This document shows positions 1 through 6,831 of a stretch of DNA of 12,221 bases, piece by piece. The position numbers and the translations under genes are program-made. The notes beneath the pieces were generated by a model. That model was not told the origin of the DNA, did no database searches, and saw only the letters and a list, made by a program, of their open reading frames with translations. This DNA comes from Actinomycetota bacterium. Its GTDB lineage: Bacteria; Actinomycetota; Acidimicrobiia; IMCC26256; PALSA-610. Numbering within the stretch: position 1 is the stretch's first letter; each line of letters begins with the position of its first letter. The stretch spans positions 1-12,221 of the forward strand of contig SXJQ01000324.1 in NCBI GenBank assembly GCA_005779345.1, in the 5' to 3' direction.

Positions 1-29
1 CGGTCCGGCGTGCTCCGCACGCCGGACCG
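1..29 (-). terminator. Hairpin downstream of fabI, probable end of the FAS operon
   Basis: A perfect inverted repeat has 12-bp arms at 1-12 and 18-29 with a 5-base loop (CTCCG). It lies 39 bases beyond the fabI stop codon on the minus strand, where the operon should end. The stem is very GC-rich, as expected of an intrinsic terminator. Any U-tract would lie left of base 1, outside the window, so termination is inferred from the stem and its position only. The stem might also extend past the edge. Confidence 0.5.
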
Positions 30-68
30 CTCAACGAAGGGAGGTTGGGTGCGGTCGCGGGCGGGTGT

Positions 69-830
69 TCAGGCGCCGATCGCGTGGTAGCCGCCGTCGA
101 CGTGGACGACCTCGGCGGTCGTCGCCGGGAACAGGTCGGACAGCAGCGCGATGCACGCTCGGGCCGCCGGCTCGGGGTCGCGGACGTCCCAGCCGAGGGG
201 CGCCCGCTCGTTCCACGCGACCTCGAACTGCTCGAATCCCGGGATCGACTTCGCGGCGATCGTGCGGATCGGGCCGGCCGCGACGAGGTTGACCCGGATG
301 TTCGACCCGCCGAGATCGCGCGCCAGATACCGCGCCGTTGACTGCAGTGCGGCCTTGGCGACACCCATCCAGTCGTAGACGGGCCAGGCGACGCGACCAT
401 TGTCGAAGTCGAACCCGACGATCGCGCCGCCGGCCGGCATCAGCGGGCGGACGGCCACCGCGAGGGACTTGAGCGAATACGTCGAGACGTGCATCGCGGT
501 CGCGACGTCGTCCCACGGCGCATCGAGGAACCCACCACCGAGGCAGCTCTCGGGAGCGAACGCGATGGCGTGCACCGCGCCGGCGAGTTCTCCGCCGATG
601 CGCCCGGCGAGCGCGTGCACGTCGTCGGGGCTCGTCGCGTCGAACTCGACGATCTGCACGTCGGGGTCGGGGAGACGCTTCGCGCTCCGTTGCGTGAGCG
701 ACATGACCCGCCCGAAGCTCGACAGCACGACGGTCGCGCCCTGTTCCTGGGCGAATCGCGCGACCGAGAACGCGATCGACGCGTCGTTGAGCACGCCGGT
801 GACGAGGATCCGTTTGCCGTCGAGGAGCAT
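69..830 (-). CDS. fabI: Enoyl-ACP reductase, InhA-type FabI
   Basis: This 253-residue cytoplasmic enzyme should reduce trans-2-enoyl-ACP with NADH, the last step of each FAS II cycle. It resembles mycobacterial InhA along its whole length: N-terminal LLDGKRILVTG, SIAF (residues 18-21) and AQEQGA in the nucleotide-binding fold, GFDFD (139-143) and YDWMGVAK with catalytic Tyr152 and Lys159. Substrate-side motifs NLVAAGPIRT (181-190) and PLGW (211-214) follow, then LFPATT and VDGGYH near the C-terminus. InhA has 269 residues; the missing length is mainly in the substrate loop after PIRT. The InhA Ser94 position (HSIG) is Ala88 here (HAIA). The ATG at 828-830 has an AAAGG about 8 bases upstream. 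It is the last gene of the operon, 45 bases after the carboxyltransferase. The fold and family are near certain; the NADH preference is inferred from InhA. Confidence 0.95.
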   Translation of the reverse strand: MLLDGKRILVTGVLNDASIAFSVARFAQEQGATVVLSSFGRVMSLTQRSAKRLPDPDVQIVEFDATSPDDVHALAGRIGGELAGAVHAIAFAPESCLGGGFLDAPWDDVATAMHVSTYSLKSLAVAVRPLMPAGGAIVGFDFDNGRVAWPVYDWMGVAKAALQSTARYLARDLGGSNIRVNLVAAGPIRTIAAKSIPGFEQFEVAWNERAPLGWDVRDPEPAARACIALLSDLFPATTAEVVHVDGGYHAIGA

Positions 831-875
831 CGGTGGGCCTTTCTGCCGAGATGGTCGAAGGGGAGGTCGGTGTCG

Positions 876-2216
876 CTACTGCGGGCTGTTCGAGTGCTTG
901 CGGGACTGCCCGACGCGGCGCTTCGAGCCGACGCGGCGAAGCGCCGCCGCGACGACTCGACGGGTATCGATCGGATCGATCACGGTGTCGACGAGGCCGC
1001 GCTCGGCCGCCCGGTACGGGTTGAGGAACACCTCGCCGTAGGCGTTCGCAGTGACGCCCTTGTTGCCGAGGATCTGCACGGCGCCCGACGCCCCCATCAC
1101 CGCGATCTCGGCGGTCGGCCAGGCGACGCAGACGTCGTTGCCGATCCCGCGTGAGTCCATGACGATGTACGCGCCGCCGAAGGCCTTGCGCACGATCACG
1201 CAGACGCGCGGCACGGTCGCCTCGCAATACGCGTGAACCAACTCGGCGCCATGGCGGATCATGCCCCGCCATTCGAGGTCCTTGCCGGGCTCGAAGCCGG
1301 GGGTGTCGACGAAGGTGACGATGGGGAGGTCGAAGGCGTCGCACCACGACACGAAGCGCGCCGCCTTGCGTGCCGCTTCGATGTCGAGTGTGCCGGCGCG
1401 CTGGGCCGGTTGGTTGGCGACGATCCCGACCGGGATCCCGCCGACACGCGCGAACGCGGTGATCACATTCGGTGCGTAGTGCGCCCGGATCTCACACAGT
1501 GAGTCGGTGTCGCAGACGTCGTCGAGGAGCTCGAACATGTCGTACGCGGCGGTGGGGGAGTCGGGAACGATGTGTGAAGCGACCGTGCAAGGCCGCCCGA
1601 CCGGGTCGGCCGCGTCGTCGGACTCGACGGGTCGGGCCAACGCGTGCGACGGGAGATACGAGAGGAGCATTGCGACGGCCTCGGACGCAGCGTCGGTATC
1701 CTCGACGACGATCGTCGCGACGCCGGATCGCGACTCGTGCATCCCAGCGCCGCCGAGCCCCACGCGGTCGACGGCGACGCCCGTGAACTCAGCGACCATC
1801 TCGGGGCCGCTCAGGAAAGCGAACGCGGTGTCGGTCATCACGACGGCGTCGACGATCCCGAGCAGCAGCGAAGGACCCGACAGGCACGCGCCGGTCACGA
1901 TGACGGCCGTCGGGACGACCCCCGACGCGCGCGCGAGGGCTCGTGCGACGCCACCCCATGCGTGCAGTGCCGCGACGCCTTCGGTGATCTCCGCGCCCGA
2001 CGAGTCGATCCGGAACACGACGGGGATGCGGACCTCCACCGCGAGCTCGACGGCGCGAGCAAGGGCTGCGCCGCCGGCGAACGTGATCGCCCCGTGGTGC
2101 GGGCCGCCCGCGACTTCACACCACATGACCGGCCGACCATCGATCTCGCGGAAGCCCGCATGCGCCGCGGCGTCGGTGCGTCTCCCGAGCGACAGCGTCG
2201 CCGTGGTCGTGGTCAC
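876..2216 (-). CDS. Acyl-CoA/acetyl-CoA carboxylase carboxyltransferase (beta subunit), AccD6-like
   Basis: This 446-residue protein has two crotonase-fold halves like PccB/AccD5/AccD6. It should transfer CO2 from carboxybiotin to acetyl-CoA to make malonyl-CoA. The C-terminal half is typical: DTPGFEPG (304-311), RKAFGGAYIVMDSR (343-356), PTAEIAVMGASGAV (367-380) and NPYRAAERGLVD near the end. The N-terminal half is more divergent: EGVAALHAWG (79-88), CLSGPSLLLG (111-120) where relatives usually have an AGGA motif, FLSGPEMV (134-141) and GLGGAGMHESRSGVA (153-167). It begins close to the first domain, lacking roughly 40-70 N-terminal residues seen in relatives. The GTG start (2214-2216) overlaps the fabF stop as GTGA, suggesting translational coupling. 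Mycobacterium tuberculosis accD6 likewise sits in a fabD-acpM-kasA-kasB operon, which supports an acetyl-CoA role. No biotin carboxylase subunit is encoded here, so a partner must come from elsewhere. Substrate choice is inferred from context. Confidence 0.88.
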   Translation of the reverse strand: MTTTTATLSLGRRTDAAAHAGFREIDGRPVMWCEVAGGPHHGAITFAGGAALARAVELAVEVRIPVVFRIDSSGAEITEGVAALHAWGGVARALARASGVVPTAVIVTGACLSGPSLLLGIVDAVVMTDTAFAFLSGPEMVAEFTGVAVDRVGLGGAGMHESRSGVATIVVEDTDAASEAVAMLLSYLPSHALARPVESDDAADPVGRPCTVASHIVPDSPTAAYDMFELLDDVCDTDSLCEIRAHYAPNVITAFARVGGIPVGIVANQPAQRAGTLDIEAARKAARFVSWCDAFDLPIVTFVDTPGFEPGKDLEWRGMIRHGAELVHAYCEATVPRVCVIVRKAFGGAYIVMDSRGIGNDVCVAWPTAEIAVMGASGAVQILGNKGVTANAYGEVFLNPYRAAERGLVDTVIDPIDTRRVVAAALRRVGSKRRVGQSRKHSNSPQ

Positions 2217-3466
2217 TCGCCCCCGGCGGGTGCGAAGACCAGCGTGGCGTTGTGCCCGCCGAATCCGAAGCTGTTCGAGAGCGCGGGAGCGGGAGCGAGG
2301 GGTCGCGCCGCACCGGCGACCACATCGAGCTGGATGTCGTCGCCGAGCCGCTCGAGGTTGGCGGTCGGCGGGACCAGCGAACGCGCGATCGCGAGGATCG
2401 CCGCGGCCGCCTCGACCGCGCCGGCCGCGCCGATCATGTGGCCGGTCACGCCCTTGGTCGACGTGACGACCGGAGGCGTCCCGCCGAAGACCTTACGGAT
2501 CGCCTCGGCCTCTGCCGAGTCGTTGAGCGGTGTCGACGTGCCGTGCGCGTTCACGTGTCCCACGGCAGACGGAGCGATCGCGGCGTCGGCGAGGGCGAGC
2601 TGCATGCACGCCGCGGCACCTTCGCCACCGGGCGAAGGCGCGGTGATGTGATATGCGTCGGCGTTGCGGCCGTACCCGACGAGTTCCGCGTGGATGTGCG
2701 CGCCGCGCGCCACCGCTCGATCCCAGCGTTCGAGGACGAGCGCCGCGGCACCCTCGCCCATCCCGCAGCCGTCGCGGTCGGCGTCGAAGGGACGCGACGC
2801 GCGCTTCGGGTCGTCGTTGCGGCCCGACAGGGCCGTCATGCGGCCGAACGCGGACATGGCAGTCGGTGTCTGGCACGACTCCGCGCCCATCCCGATGGCG
2901 ACGTCGGCGGCACCGTGGCGAATGAGCTCGGCCGCGTCGCCGATCGCGTTCGTGCTCGCGGCGCAGGCGGTCGCGACCGTGGTGTTGGGTCCGGTCCAGC
3001 CCAATTGGAGCGAGACGAGCGCGGAGGTCGCGTTGATCATCATCATCGGGACCAGCATCGGGCTGACACGATTCGGACCCTTGGTGAGTCGGATCTCGAC
3101 CTGTTCTTCGAGCGTGATGAGCCCACCGATCCCGCACCCCGCGACGACCGCGCATCGCGCAGGATCGGCAGCGAGGTCGCCCGCATCGGCGAGCGCGTCG
3201 GTCGCCGCAGCGAATCCGAGGATCGAGACGCGGTCGAGCCTCCGGGCCTCCTTGGCGGTGAGGTACGGCTCGATGTCGAACGCGGCGACCTCACAACCGA
3301 TGCGCACCGCGAGGGCCGAGGCGTCGTAACGCGACAAGGTCGCGCCCGCGGAGTCACCGGCGCAGAGCCGCGCCCAGAATGACTCGAGGTCGTTGCCGGC
3401 CGGGGTCTTCATCCCGAGACCGGTCACGGCGACGCGATGGCGTCCGCGGTGGTCGAGCGCGCTCAT
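2213..3466 (-). CDS. fabF: 3-oxoacyl-ACP synthase II (KAS II)
   Basis: This 417-residue condensing enzyme extends acyl-ACP with malonyl-ACP by decarboxylative Claisen condensation. The Cys-His-His triad is visible: Cys168 in TVATACAAS, His308 in VNAHGTSTPLND and His343 in STKGVTGHMIGAAGA, with the supporting Lys338. The N-terminus has the family VAVTGLGMKTPAG. The glycine-rich GFGGHN (401-406) ends the active-site loop. Length is normal for FabF or KasA/KasB. One departure is RDGCGMGEGA (231-240), where most homologs have DGFVMGEGA. The ATG (3464-3466) follows the acpP stop by 10 bases with no clear Shine-Dalgarno sequence, so translation probably depends on ribosomes finishing acpP. Its 3' end overlaps the carboxyltransferase start by 4 bases. 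The KAS II class is secure; whether it prefers short or long acyl chains cannot be read from the sequence. Confidence 0.95.
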   Translation of the reverse strand: MSALDHRGRHRVAVTGLGMKTPAGNDLESFWARLCAGDSAGATLSRYDASALAVRIGCEVAAFDIEPYLTAKEARRLDRVSILGFAAATDALADAGDLAADPARCAVVAGCGIGGLITLEEQVEIRLTKGPNRVSPMLVPMMMINATSALVSLQLGWTGPNTTVATACAASTNAIGDAAELIRHGAADVAIGMGAESCQTPTAMSAFGRMTALSGRNDDPKRASRPFDADRDGCGMGEGAAALVLERWDRAVARGAHIHAELVGYGRNADAYHITAPSPGGEGAAACMQLALADAAIAPSAVGHVNAHGTSTPLNDSAEAEAIRKVFGGTPPVVTSTKGVTGHMIGAAGAVEAAAAILAIARSLVPPTANLERLGDDIQLDVVAGAARPLAPAPALSNSFGFGGHNATLVFAPAGGE

Positions 3467-3476
3467 GACGCGGTGC

Positions 3477-3719
3477 TCACCCGATCTTGGAGAGCACGAG
3501 GTCGACGGCGTTGCCGACGGTGAGCACCCCTTCGAGGTCCTCTTCGGGAACCTCGATGTCGAACCGCTCCTCGAGTCCCATCACCAGTTCGACGAGGTCG
3601 AGGCTGTCGGCCTCGAGGTCTTCTTTGAAGCGTGCCGTCTCGGTGACGGTGTCGGCCTCGACCGACAAGACCTCCACGGCGACGTCGCGGATTGCCGCGA
3701 GAGCTTCGTTGCGTTCCAT
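3477..3719 (-). CDS. acpP: Acyl carrier protein
   Basis: This 80-residue, strongly acidic protein carries the growing acyl chain for all FAS II enzymes encoded around it. Its attachment serine is Ser39 in EADSLDLVEL, the standard DSL motif modified with 4'-phosphopantetheine by a holo-ACP synthase not encoded here. Helix II after it (LDLVELVMGLEERFDIEVPE) is the usual partner-recognition surface. The C-terminus ends at LSKIG without the long extension of mycobacterial AcpM. The ATG at 3717-3719 has the strongest ribosome binding site in the operon, AAGGAG with a 7-base spacer, which suits an abundant protein. Its 100-base upstream gap carries a 15-bp tandem repeat array. fabF follows after 10 bases. 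Confidence 0.96.
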   Translation of the reverse strand: MERNEALAAIRDVAVEVLSVEADTVTETARFKEDLEADSLDLVELVMGLEERFDIEVPEEDLEGVLTVGNAVDLVLSKIG

Positions 3720-3726
3720 GTCCGTG

Positions 3727-3732
3727 CTCCTT
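3727..3732 (-). promoter_or_regulatory. acpP Shine-Dalgarno sequence
   Basis: AAGGAG on the minus strand stands 7 bases before the acpP ATG, an optimal arrangement. It directly abuts the last copy of the 15-bp repeat, so folding of or protein binding to the repeat RNA could affect its accessibility. Confidence 0.8.
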
Positions 3733-3777
3733 GCTCGTTCTGTCGGGGCTCGTTCTGTCGGGGCTCGTTCTGTCGGG
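3733..3777 (-). repeat. Three perfect 15-bp tandem repeats upstream of acpP
   Basis: The unit CCCGACAGAACGAGC (minus strand) occurs three times without a mismatch at 3763-3777, 3748-3762 and 3733-3747. A degenerate fourth copy, CCCGATCAGAACGAC, lies at 3792-3806. The array fills much of the 100-base gap between fabG and acpP and ends at the acpP ribosome binding site. It is not part of either gene. Role unknown: it could be a regulator-binding array, an RNA element, or simple replication slippage. Confidence 0.9.
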
Positions 3778-3808
3778 CTGGTTTCGACGGCGTCGTTCTG
3801 ATCGGGCG

Positions 3809-3814
3809 AACCTA
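3809..3814 (-). promoter_or_regulatory. Possible internal -10 element for acpP
   Basis: TAGGTT on the minus strand matches the actinobacterial -10 pattern TANNNT and begins 5 bases after the last base of the fabG stop codon. A start about 7 bases downstream would give an acpP leader of roughly 80 bases containing the whole repeat array. I see no convincing -35 element. This is a weak prediction. Confidence 0.3.
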
Positions 3815-3819
3815 GTGGG

Positions 3820-4596
3820 CTAGTGCCCCATCGCGAGGCCTCCGTCGACGGGCACGATCGCGCCCGTCACGTAGGCGGCGGACTCGCTGCACAAAAACGC
3901 GATCACGGCCGCGACTTCGGCCGGGGTCCCGAAGCGCCCGAGCGGCACTTGGGCAGCAGCTCGCGCCTTCCAGTCGTCGGCGAGGTCTGCGGTCATGGCG
4001 GTCTCGATGGGACCTGGTGCGACCACGTTCGCGGTGATGCCCCGAGACGCGAGTTCGCGCGCGACGCTTCGAGTCAGCCCGACGAGCCCGGCCTTCGCCG
4101 CGGCGTAATTGGCCTGGCCCGGCATTCCTGTCTGGCCGCTCGACGAACTGACGTTGACGATGCGACCGAACCGCGCCTTCATCATGGCGGGAGTGGCGCG
4201 CCGGATCGTGTGGAACGCCCCGGTGAGGTTCGTGCGCAACACCGAATCCCACGCGTCGTCCTTCATCCGCATGACGAGGCCGTCGACGGTGATGCCGCCG
4301 TTGTTGACGAGCACGGTGACCGGCCCGAGTGCGTCGGTGAGCGCGGTGAAGGCGGCGTCGACGGAGTCGGTGTCGGCGATGTCGCACCGGATCGCGTGTG
4401 CCCGACCTCCCGCGTCGATGATGGCAGCGACGGTTGCGGCCGCGCCGACGTCGTCGGTCACGTATCCGACGCCGACGCGATGGCCGCCCGCTGCGAGCGC
4501 GATGCAGGTCGCCGCACCGATACCCTTCGACCCGCCGGTGACGAACGCGACACGTTCCACATCGGCGCCGGTGGCCGCCGATCGGGTCTCGGTCAT
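3820..4596 (-). CDS. fabG: 3-oxoacyl-ACP reductase
   Basis: This 258-residue short-chain dehydrogenase/reductase should reduce 3-oxoacyl-ACP to (R)-3-hydroxyacyl-ACP with NADPH. It shows the cofactor motif TGGSKGIG (20-27), a NNGG motif (98-101) in place of the usual NNAG, catalytic Ser151 in NVSSSSG, Tyr164 and Lys168 in YAAAK, and the APGPIETAM segment (193-201). The C-terminal VPVDGGLAMGH is typical of FabG. The start chosen is the ATG at 4594-4596. It overlaps the fabH stop as ATGA and has GGGGAG with a 7-base spacer. The frame stays open far upstream through fabH, but that extension has no homology. SDR proteins are a large family; the position between fabH and acpP makes FabG the clear choice. 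Confidence 0.95.
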   Translation of the reverse strand: MTETRSAATGADVERVAFVTGGSKGIGAATCIALAAGGHRVGVGYVTDDVGAAATVAAIIDAGGRAHAIRCDIADTDSVDAAFTALTDALGPVTVLVNNGGITVDGLVMRMKDDAWDSVLRTNLTGAFHTIRRATPAMMKARFGRIVNVSSSSGQTGMPGQANYAAAKAGLVGLTRSVARELASRGITANVVAPGPIETAMTADLADDWKARAAAQVPLGRFGTPAEVAAVIAFLCSESAAYVTGAIVPVDGGLAMGH

Positions 4597-5579
4597 TCCG
4601 GTGCTCCCCATCGCAGCAGCGCGCTCGCCCACGTCATGCCCGCGCCGAACCCGGCGAGGAGCACGAGATCGCCGTCGGCGACCCGGCCGTCGTCGACCGC
4701 CTCGAACAGTGCGAGGGGGATCGACGCCGCGCTCGTATTGCCGAAGCGGTCGATGTTCGCAACGACGCGGTCGGCCTCGATGCCGAGACGAGTCGCGGCG
4801 GTGTCGATGATGCGCGTGTTGGCCTGGTGCGGGACGAACCACGCGACATCGGCCGCAGTGCATCCGGCGCGTTCGAGGGTGAGCGCCGACGAATCGACGA
4901 CGGCGCGGACGGCGCGTTTGAAAACTTCCTGCCCCTGCATCTTGATGTAGTGGTCGCCGCGCGCAACGGTCGCCGCGGAGGTCGGGAGGCGCGAACCGCC
5001 GGCAGGGATCTGGAGGATGTCGGTGGCGCTGCCGTCGCAACCGAGATCCCACGCGAGCAGACCGCCGTGAGCGTCCGCGCTCGACATGACCGCCGCGCCG
5101 GCACCGTCGCCGAAGAGGATGTGGGTCGCCCGGTCGTCGGGGTCGGTGATGCGTGACATCGTCTCGGTCCCGACGACGAGGACGTGCCGGCAGCCCGTCT
5201 GGAGCATCGCGGCAGCGACGACCGTCGCGTAGACGAACCCCGAACATGCCGAGTTGAGGTCGAAACTGCCGCACCGCAACCCGAGGCGTTCGCCGAGGAA
5301 CGCGCCGGTGTGCGGCATGAGTTGTTCGGGGGTGCTCGTGGCGACGACGAGGAGGTCGATGTCGCTCGGCGTGAGGCCCGCCTGTTTGATCGCGCTCGCG
5401 GCGGCGGTCGCGCCGAGCGAGGCGCTCGTGTCGCCTGGCCCGGCGATGCGACGTTCGCGGATGCCGGTGCGTTCGAGGATCCAGGCGTCGGTCGTGTCGA
5501 GGCGCGCCTCGAGATCGGCGTTCGTGAGAACCCCGTCGGGCACTGCGGTGCCCCACCCCGTGACGAACGCGTTGCTCAC
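4593..5579 (-). CDS. fabH: 3-oxoacyl-ACP synthase III (KAS III)
   Basis: This 328-residue enzyme starts chain synthesis by condensing an acyl-CoA primer with malonyl-ACP. The Cys-His-Asn triad is complete: Cys112 in LNSACSGFVYA, His251 in VPHQANTRII and Asn281 in RFGNTSAASIPLAL. TTDAWILERTGIRERR (29-44) and the GFGAGMTWASALLRW C-terminus are standard for the family. Length is normal. The start is GTG (5577-5579), 12 bases after the upstream stop, with no clear Shine-Dalgarno. The stop overlaps the fabG ATG by 4 bases. Primer choice (acetyl-CoA or branched acyl-CoA) cannot be decided by eye. Confidence 0.95.
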   Translation of the reverse strand: MSNAFVTGWGTAVPDGVLTNADLEARLDTTDAWILERTGIRERRIAGPGDTSASLGATAAASAIKQAGLTPSDIDLLVVATSTPEQLMPHTGAFLGERLGLRCGSFDLNSACSGFVYATVVAAAMLQTGCRHVLVVGTETMSRITDPDDRATHILFGDGAGAAVMSSADAHGGLLAWDLGCDGSATDILQIPAGGSRLPTSAATVARGDHYIKMQGQEVFKRAVRAVVDSSALTLERAGCTAADVAWFVPHQANTRIIDTAATRLGIEADRVVANIDRFGNTSAASIPLALFEAVDDGRVADGDLVLLAGFGAGMTWASALLRWGAPE

Positions 5580-5591
5580 CGTGCTGCGACG

Positions 5592-5864
5592 CTACGCGAC
5601 GCGCATCCAGGCGACCGGCTCACCCTCGCGCAGCCGCTCACCCTGGTGTGCGAGCACGCCCATGAGGGTGCCGGTGAACGGCGACCGCACACTGACCGAT
5701 GTGCCCGGGCCTTCGACGACGCCGATCTCGTCGCCCCGGTCGACGAACGCGCCCGAGTACGTGATCGCGGTGAGCCGGAAGACGCCGCCGCCGGGGGCGA
5801 CGATCATCCGCTCGGGGACCGAGAGGTTTTCGCCGGCGAGGCGCAGGGGAGTGAGGGAACGCAC
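5592..5864 (-). CDS. Biotinyl/lipoyl-domain-like protein lacking the attachment lysine
   Basis: This small protein (90 residues from the start chosen) has the pattern of a biotinyl/lipoyl barrel-sandwich domain. IVAPGGGVFRL (21-31) resembles the first strand of a biotin carrier protein, VDRGDEIGVVEG (41-52) resembles its GDxLxxVE segment, and VRSPFTGTL (59-67) followed by GERLREGEPVAWM (75-87) resembles the closing strands. In true carriers the hairpin after VE reads AMKM, with biotin on the lysine. Here it reads EGPGTS (51-56), and the protein contains no lysine at all, so it cannot be biotinylated or lipoylated in the usual way. The GTG at 5862-5864 is the most likely start: AGGAG lies 11 bases upstream, and the fabD stop is 5 bases before it. 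The frame stays open far upstream through fabD without homology. Its place between fabD and fabH suggests a role in carboxylation or FAS assembly, but function is unknown. Confidence 0.7.
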   Translation of the reverse strand: MRSLTPLRLAGENLSVPERMIVAPGGGVFRLTAITYSGAFVDRGDEIGVVEGPGTSVSVRSPFTGTLMGVLAHQGERLREGEPVAWMRVA

Positions 5865-5869
5865 GAGGA

Positions 5870-6805
5870 TCAGGACTCCTGGGGGTCGTCGGTGAGGTGG
5901 GCGAGGTCGTCGGGGCCGGCGATGCCGATCACGGCGACGCCGGTGACGGTTCGCCGGGCGACGCCTGCGATCATCGAACCGTGGCCGACCTCGACGAAGG
6001 CGTCGGCGGCGAGGGGCGCGGCGGCGAGCGTCAGCATCGACTCGCGCCAGCGAACCGGCTGGAGTGGGTGATCCGCGAGTCGGGTCCGCCAACCCTCGCC
6101 GTCGTCGTGCGCGAGCGCATCGGCGTTGGAGACGACCGGGGCGCGCGGCGCCCGAAGGGGGATCGCCGCGAGCGCCTCGACGAGCCCGGCGCGTGCGTCG
6201 GCCATGAGCGGCGTGTGGAACGCGCCCCCGACGCTCAGGCTCATCGTTCGGCGCACCCCGAGCGACTTGGCGGCGGCGAGCGCCGTCTCGATCCCGGCGG
6301 GCGTCCCCGCGACGACGATCTGACCGGGCGCGTTGTCGTTCGCGATCCAACATTCGTCGGTCGCGGCGCACGCCGCCTCGGCATGTTCGAGCGTTGCGCC
6401 GAGGAGCGCGGCCATGCGGCCGGGGTGCGCGTCGGCCGCCGCCTGGGTCAGCTCGGCGCGCCGGGCCGCGAACCGGATGCCGTCGGCGAGCGTGAGTGTG
6501 CCGGCGGCGATCAGCGCGGTCACCTGGCCGAGCGAGTGGCCGGCGAACGCGACGATCTCGTGGTGGGCGGCGATCTCGTCGCGGGCGGCCTCCCAGGCGA
6601 GGAGCGAGGTCGTGAGCACGGCGAGCTGGGCGTTGCGGGTACGCGCGAGCTCCGCGGCGTCGGCGTCGAGGACGAGGTGCGCGAGCGACTCGTCGAGCGC
6701 GGCCTCGGCGGTCTCGACGATCGACCACGCGGGCTCGCCCTTCCACGGGCCGGCCATGCCACTGGATTGGGTCCCCTGGCCGGGGAAGACGACCGCGACG
6801 CGCAA
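5870..6805 (-). CDS. fabD: Malonyl-CoA:ACP transacylase
   Basis: This 311-residue enzyme should move malonyl groups from CoA to ACP. The nucleophile Ser91 lies in FAGHSLGQ, with GQGTQ at 9-13 (Gln10 in the oxyanion region), the malonate-binding arginine in RFAARRAEL (Arg115/116), His197 in GAFHTPLM and Gln249 near PVRW. The frame is open upstream to 6943, but the family begins at VAVVFPGQG. I therefore chose TTG at 6803-6805, which has GAGGAG six bases upstream and gives MRVAVVFPGQG. It is the first gene of the minus-strand operon, divergent from fabZ across 151 bases. Family assignment is certain; the TTG start is well supported by the ribosome binding site. Confidence 0.94.
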   Translation of the reverse strand: MRVAVVFPGQGTQSSGMAGPWKGEPAWSIVETAEAALDESLAHLVLDADAAELARTRNAQLAVLTTSLLAWEAARDEIAAHHEIVAFAGHSLGQVTALIAAGTLTLADGIRFAARRAELTQAAADAHPGRMAALLGATLEHAEAACAATDECWIANDNAPGQIVVAGTPAGIETALAAAKSLGVRRTMSLSVGGAFHTPLMADARAGLVEALAAIPLRAPRAPVVSNADALAHDDGEGWRTRLADHPLQPVRWRESMLTLAAAPLAADAFVEVGHGSMIAGVARRTVTGVAVIGIAGPDDLAHLTDDPQES

Positions 6806-6811
6806 AGCGGG

Positions 6812-6817
6812 CTCCTC
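6812..6817 (-). promoter_or_regulatory. fabD Shine-Dalgarno sequence deciding a TTG start
   Basis: GAGGAG on the minus strand lies 6 bases before the TTG at 6803-6805. This site, together with the start of FabD homology, favours the TTG over the in-frame ATG far upstream at 6941-6943, which would add 46 residues without family resemblance. Confidence 0.75.
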
Positions 6818-6831
6818 GTGTGCGCTGGTTC

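Noticed and set aside
964..980. Palindromic ATCGATCGGATCGAT cluster inside the carboxyltransferase gene
   Set aside because: It encodes the ordinary residues VIDPIDTR near the C-terminus of the enzyme. Such GATC/ATCGAT runs arise from codon bias.
31..1347. A 438-codon minus-strand frame across fabI and the carboxyltransferase
   Set aside because: It is out of frame with both recognised genes and has the Arg/Pro/Asp bias of a shadow frame.
1507..3382. Long plus-strand frames opposite the carboxyltransferase and fabF
   Set aside because: They are antisense to genes with complete catalytic motifs, and their translations show no domains.
3820..5556. A 578-codon minus-strand frame that ends as fabG
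   Set aside because: Only the last 258 residues are FabG. The upstream part overlaps fabH in another frame and is arginine-rich nonsense. The ATG at 4596 with a good ribosome binding site is the real start, so this is not a fusion protein.
5592..6746. A 384-codon minus-strand frame that would add a long N-terminus to the biotinyl-like protein
   Set aside because: The extension runs through fabD in another frame and is arginine/proline-rich without homology. The short form starting at GTG 5864 fits the operon spacing.
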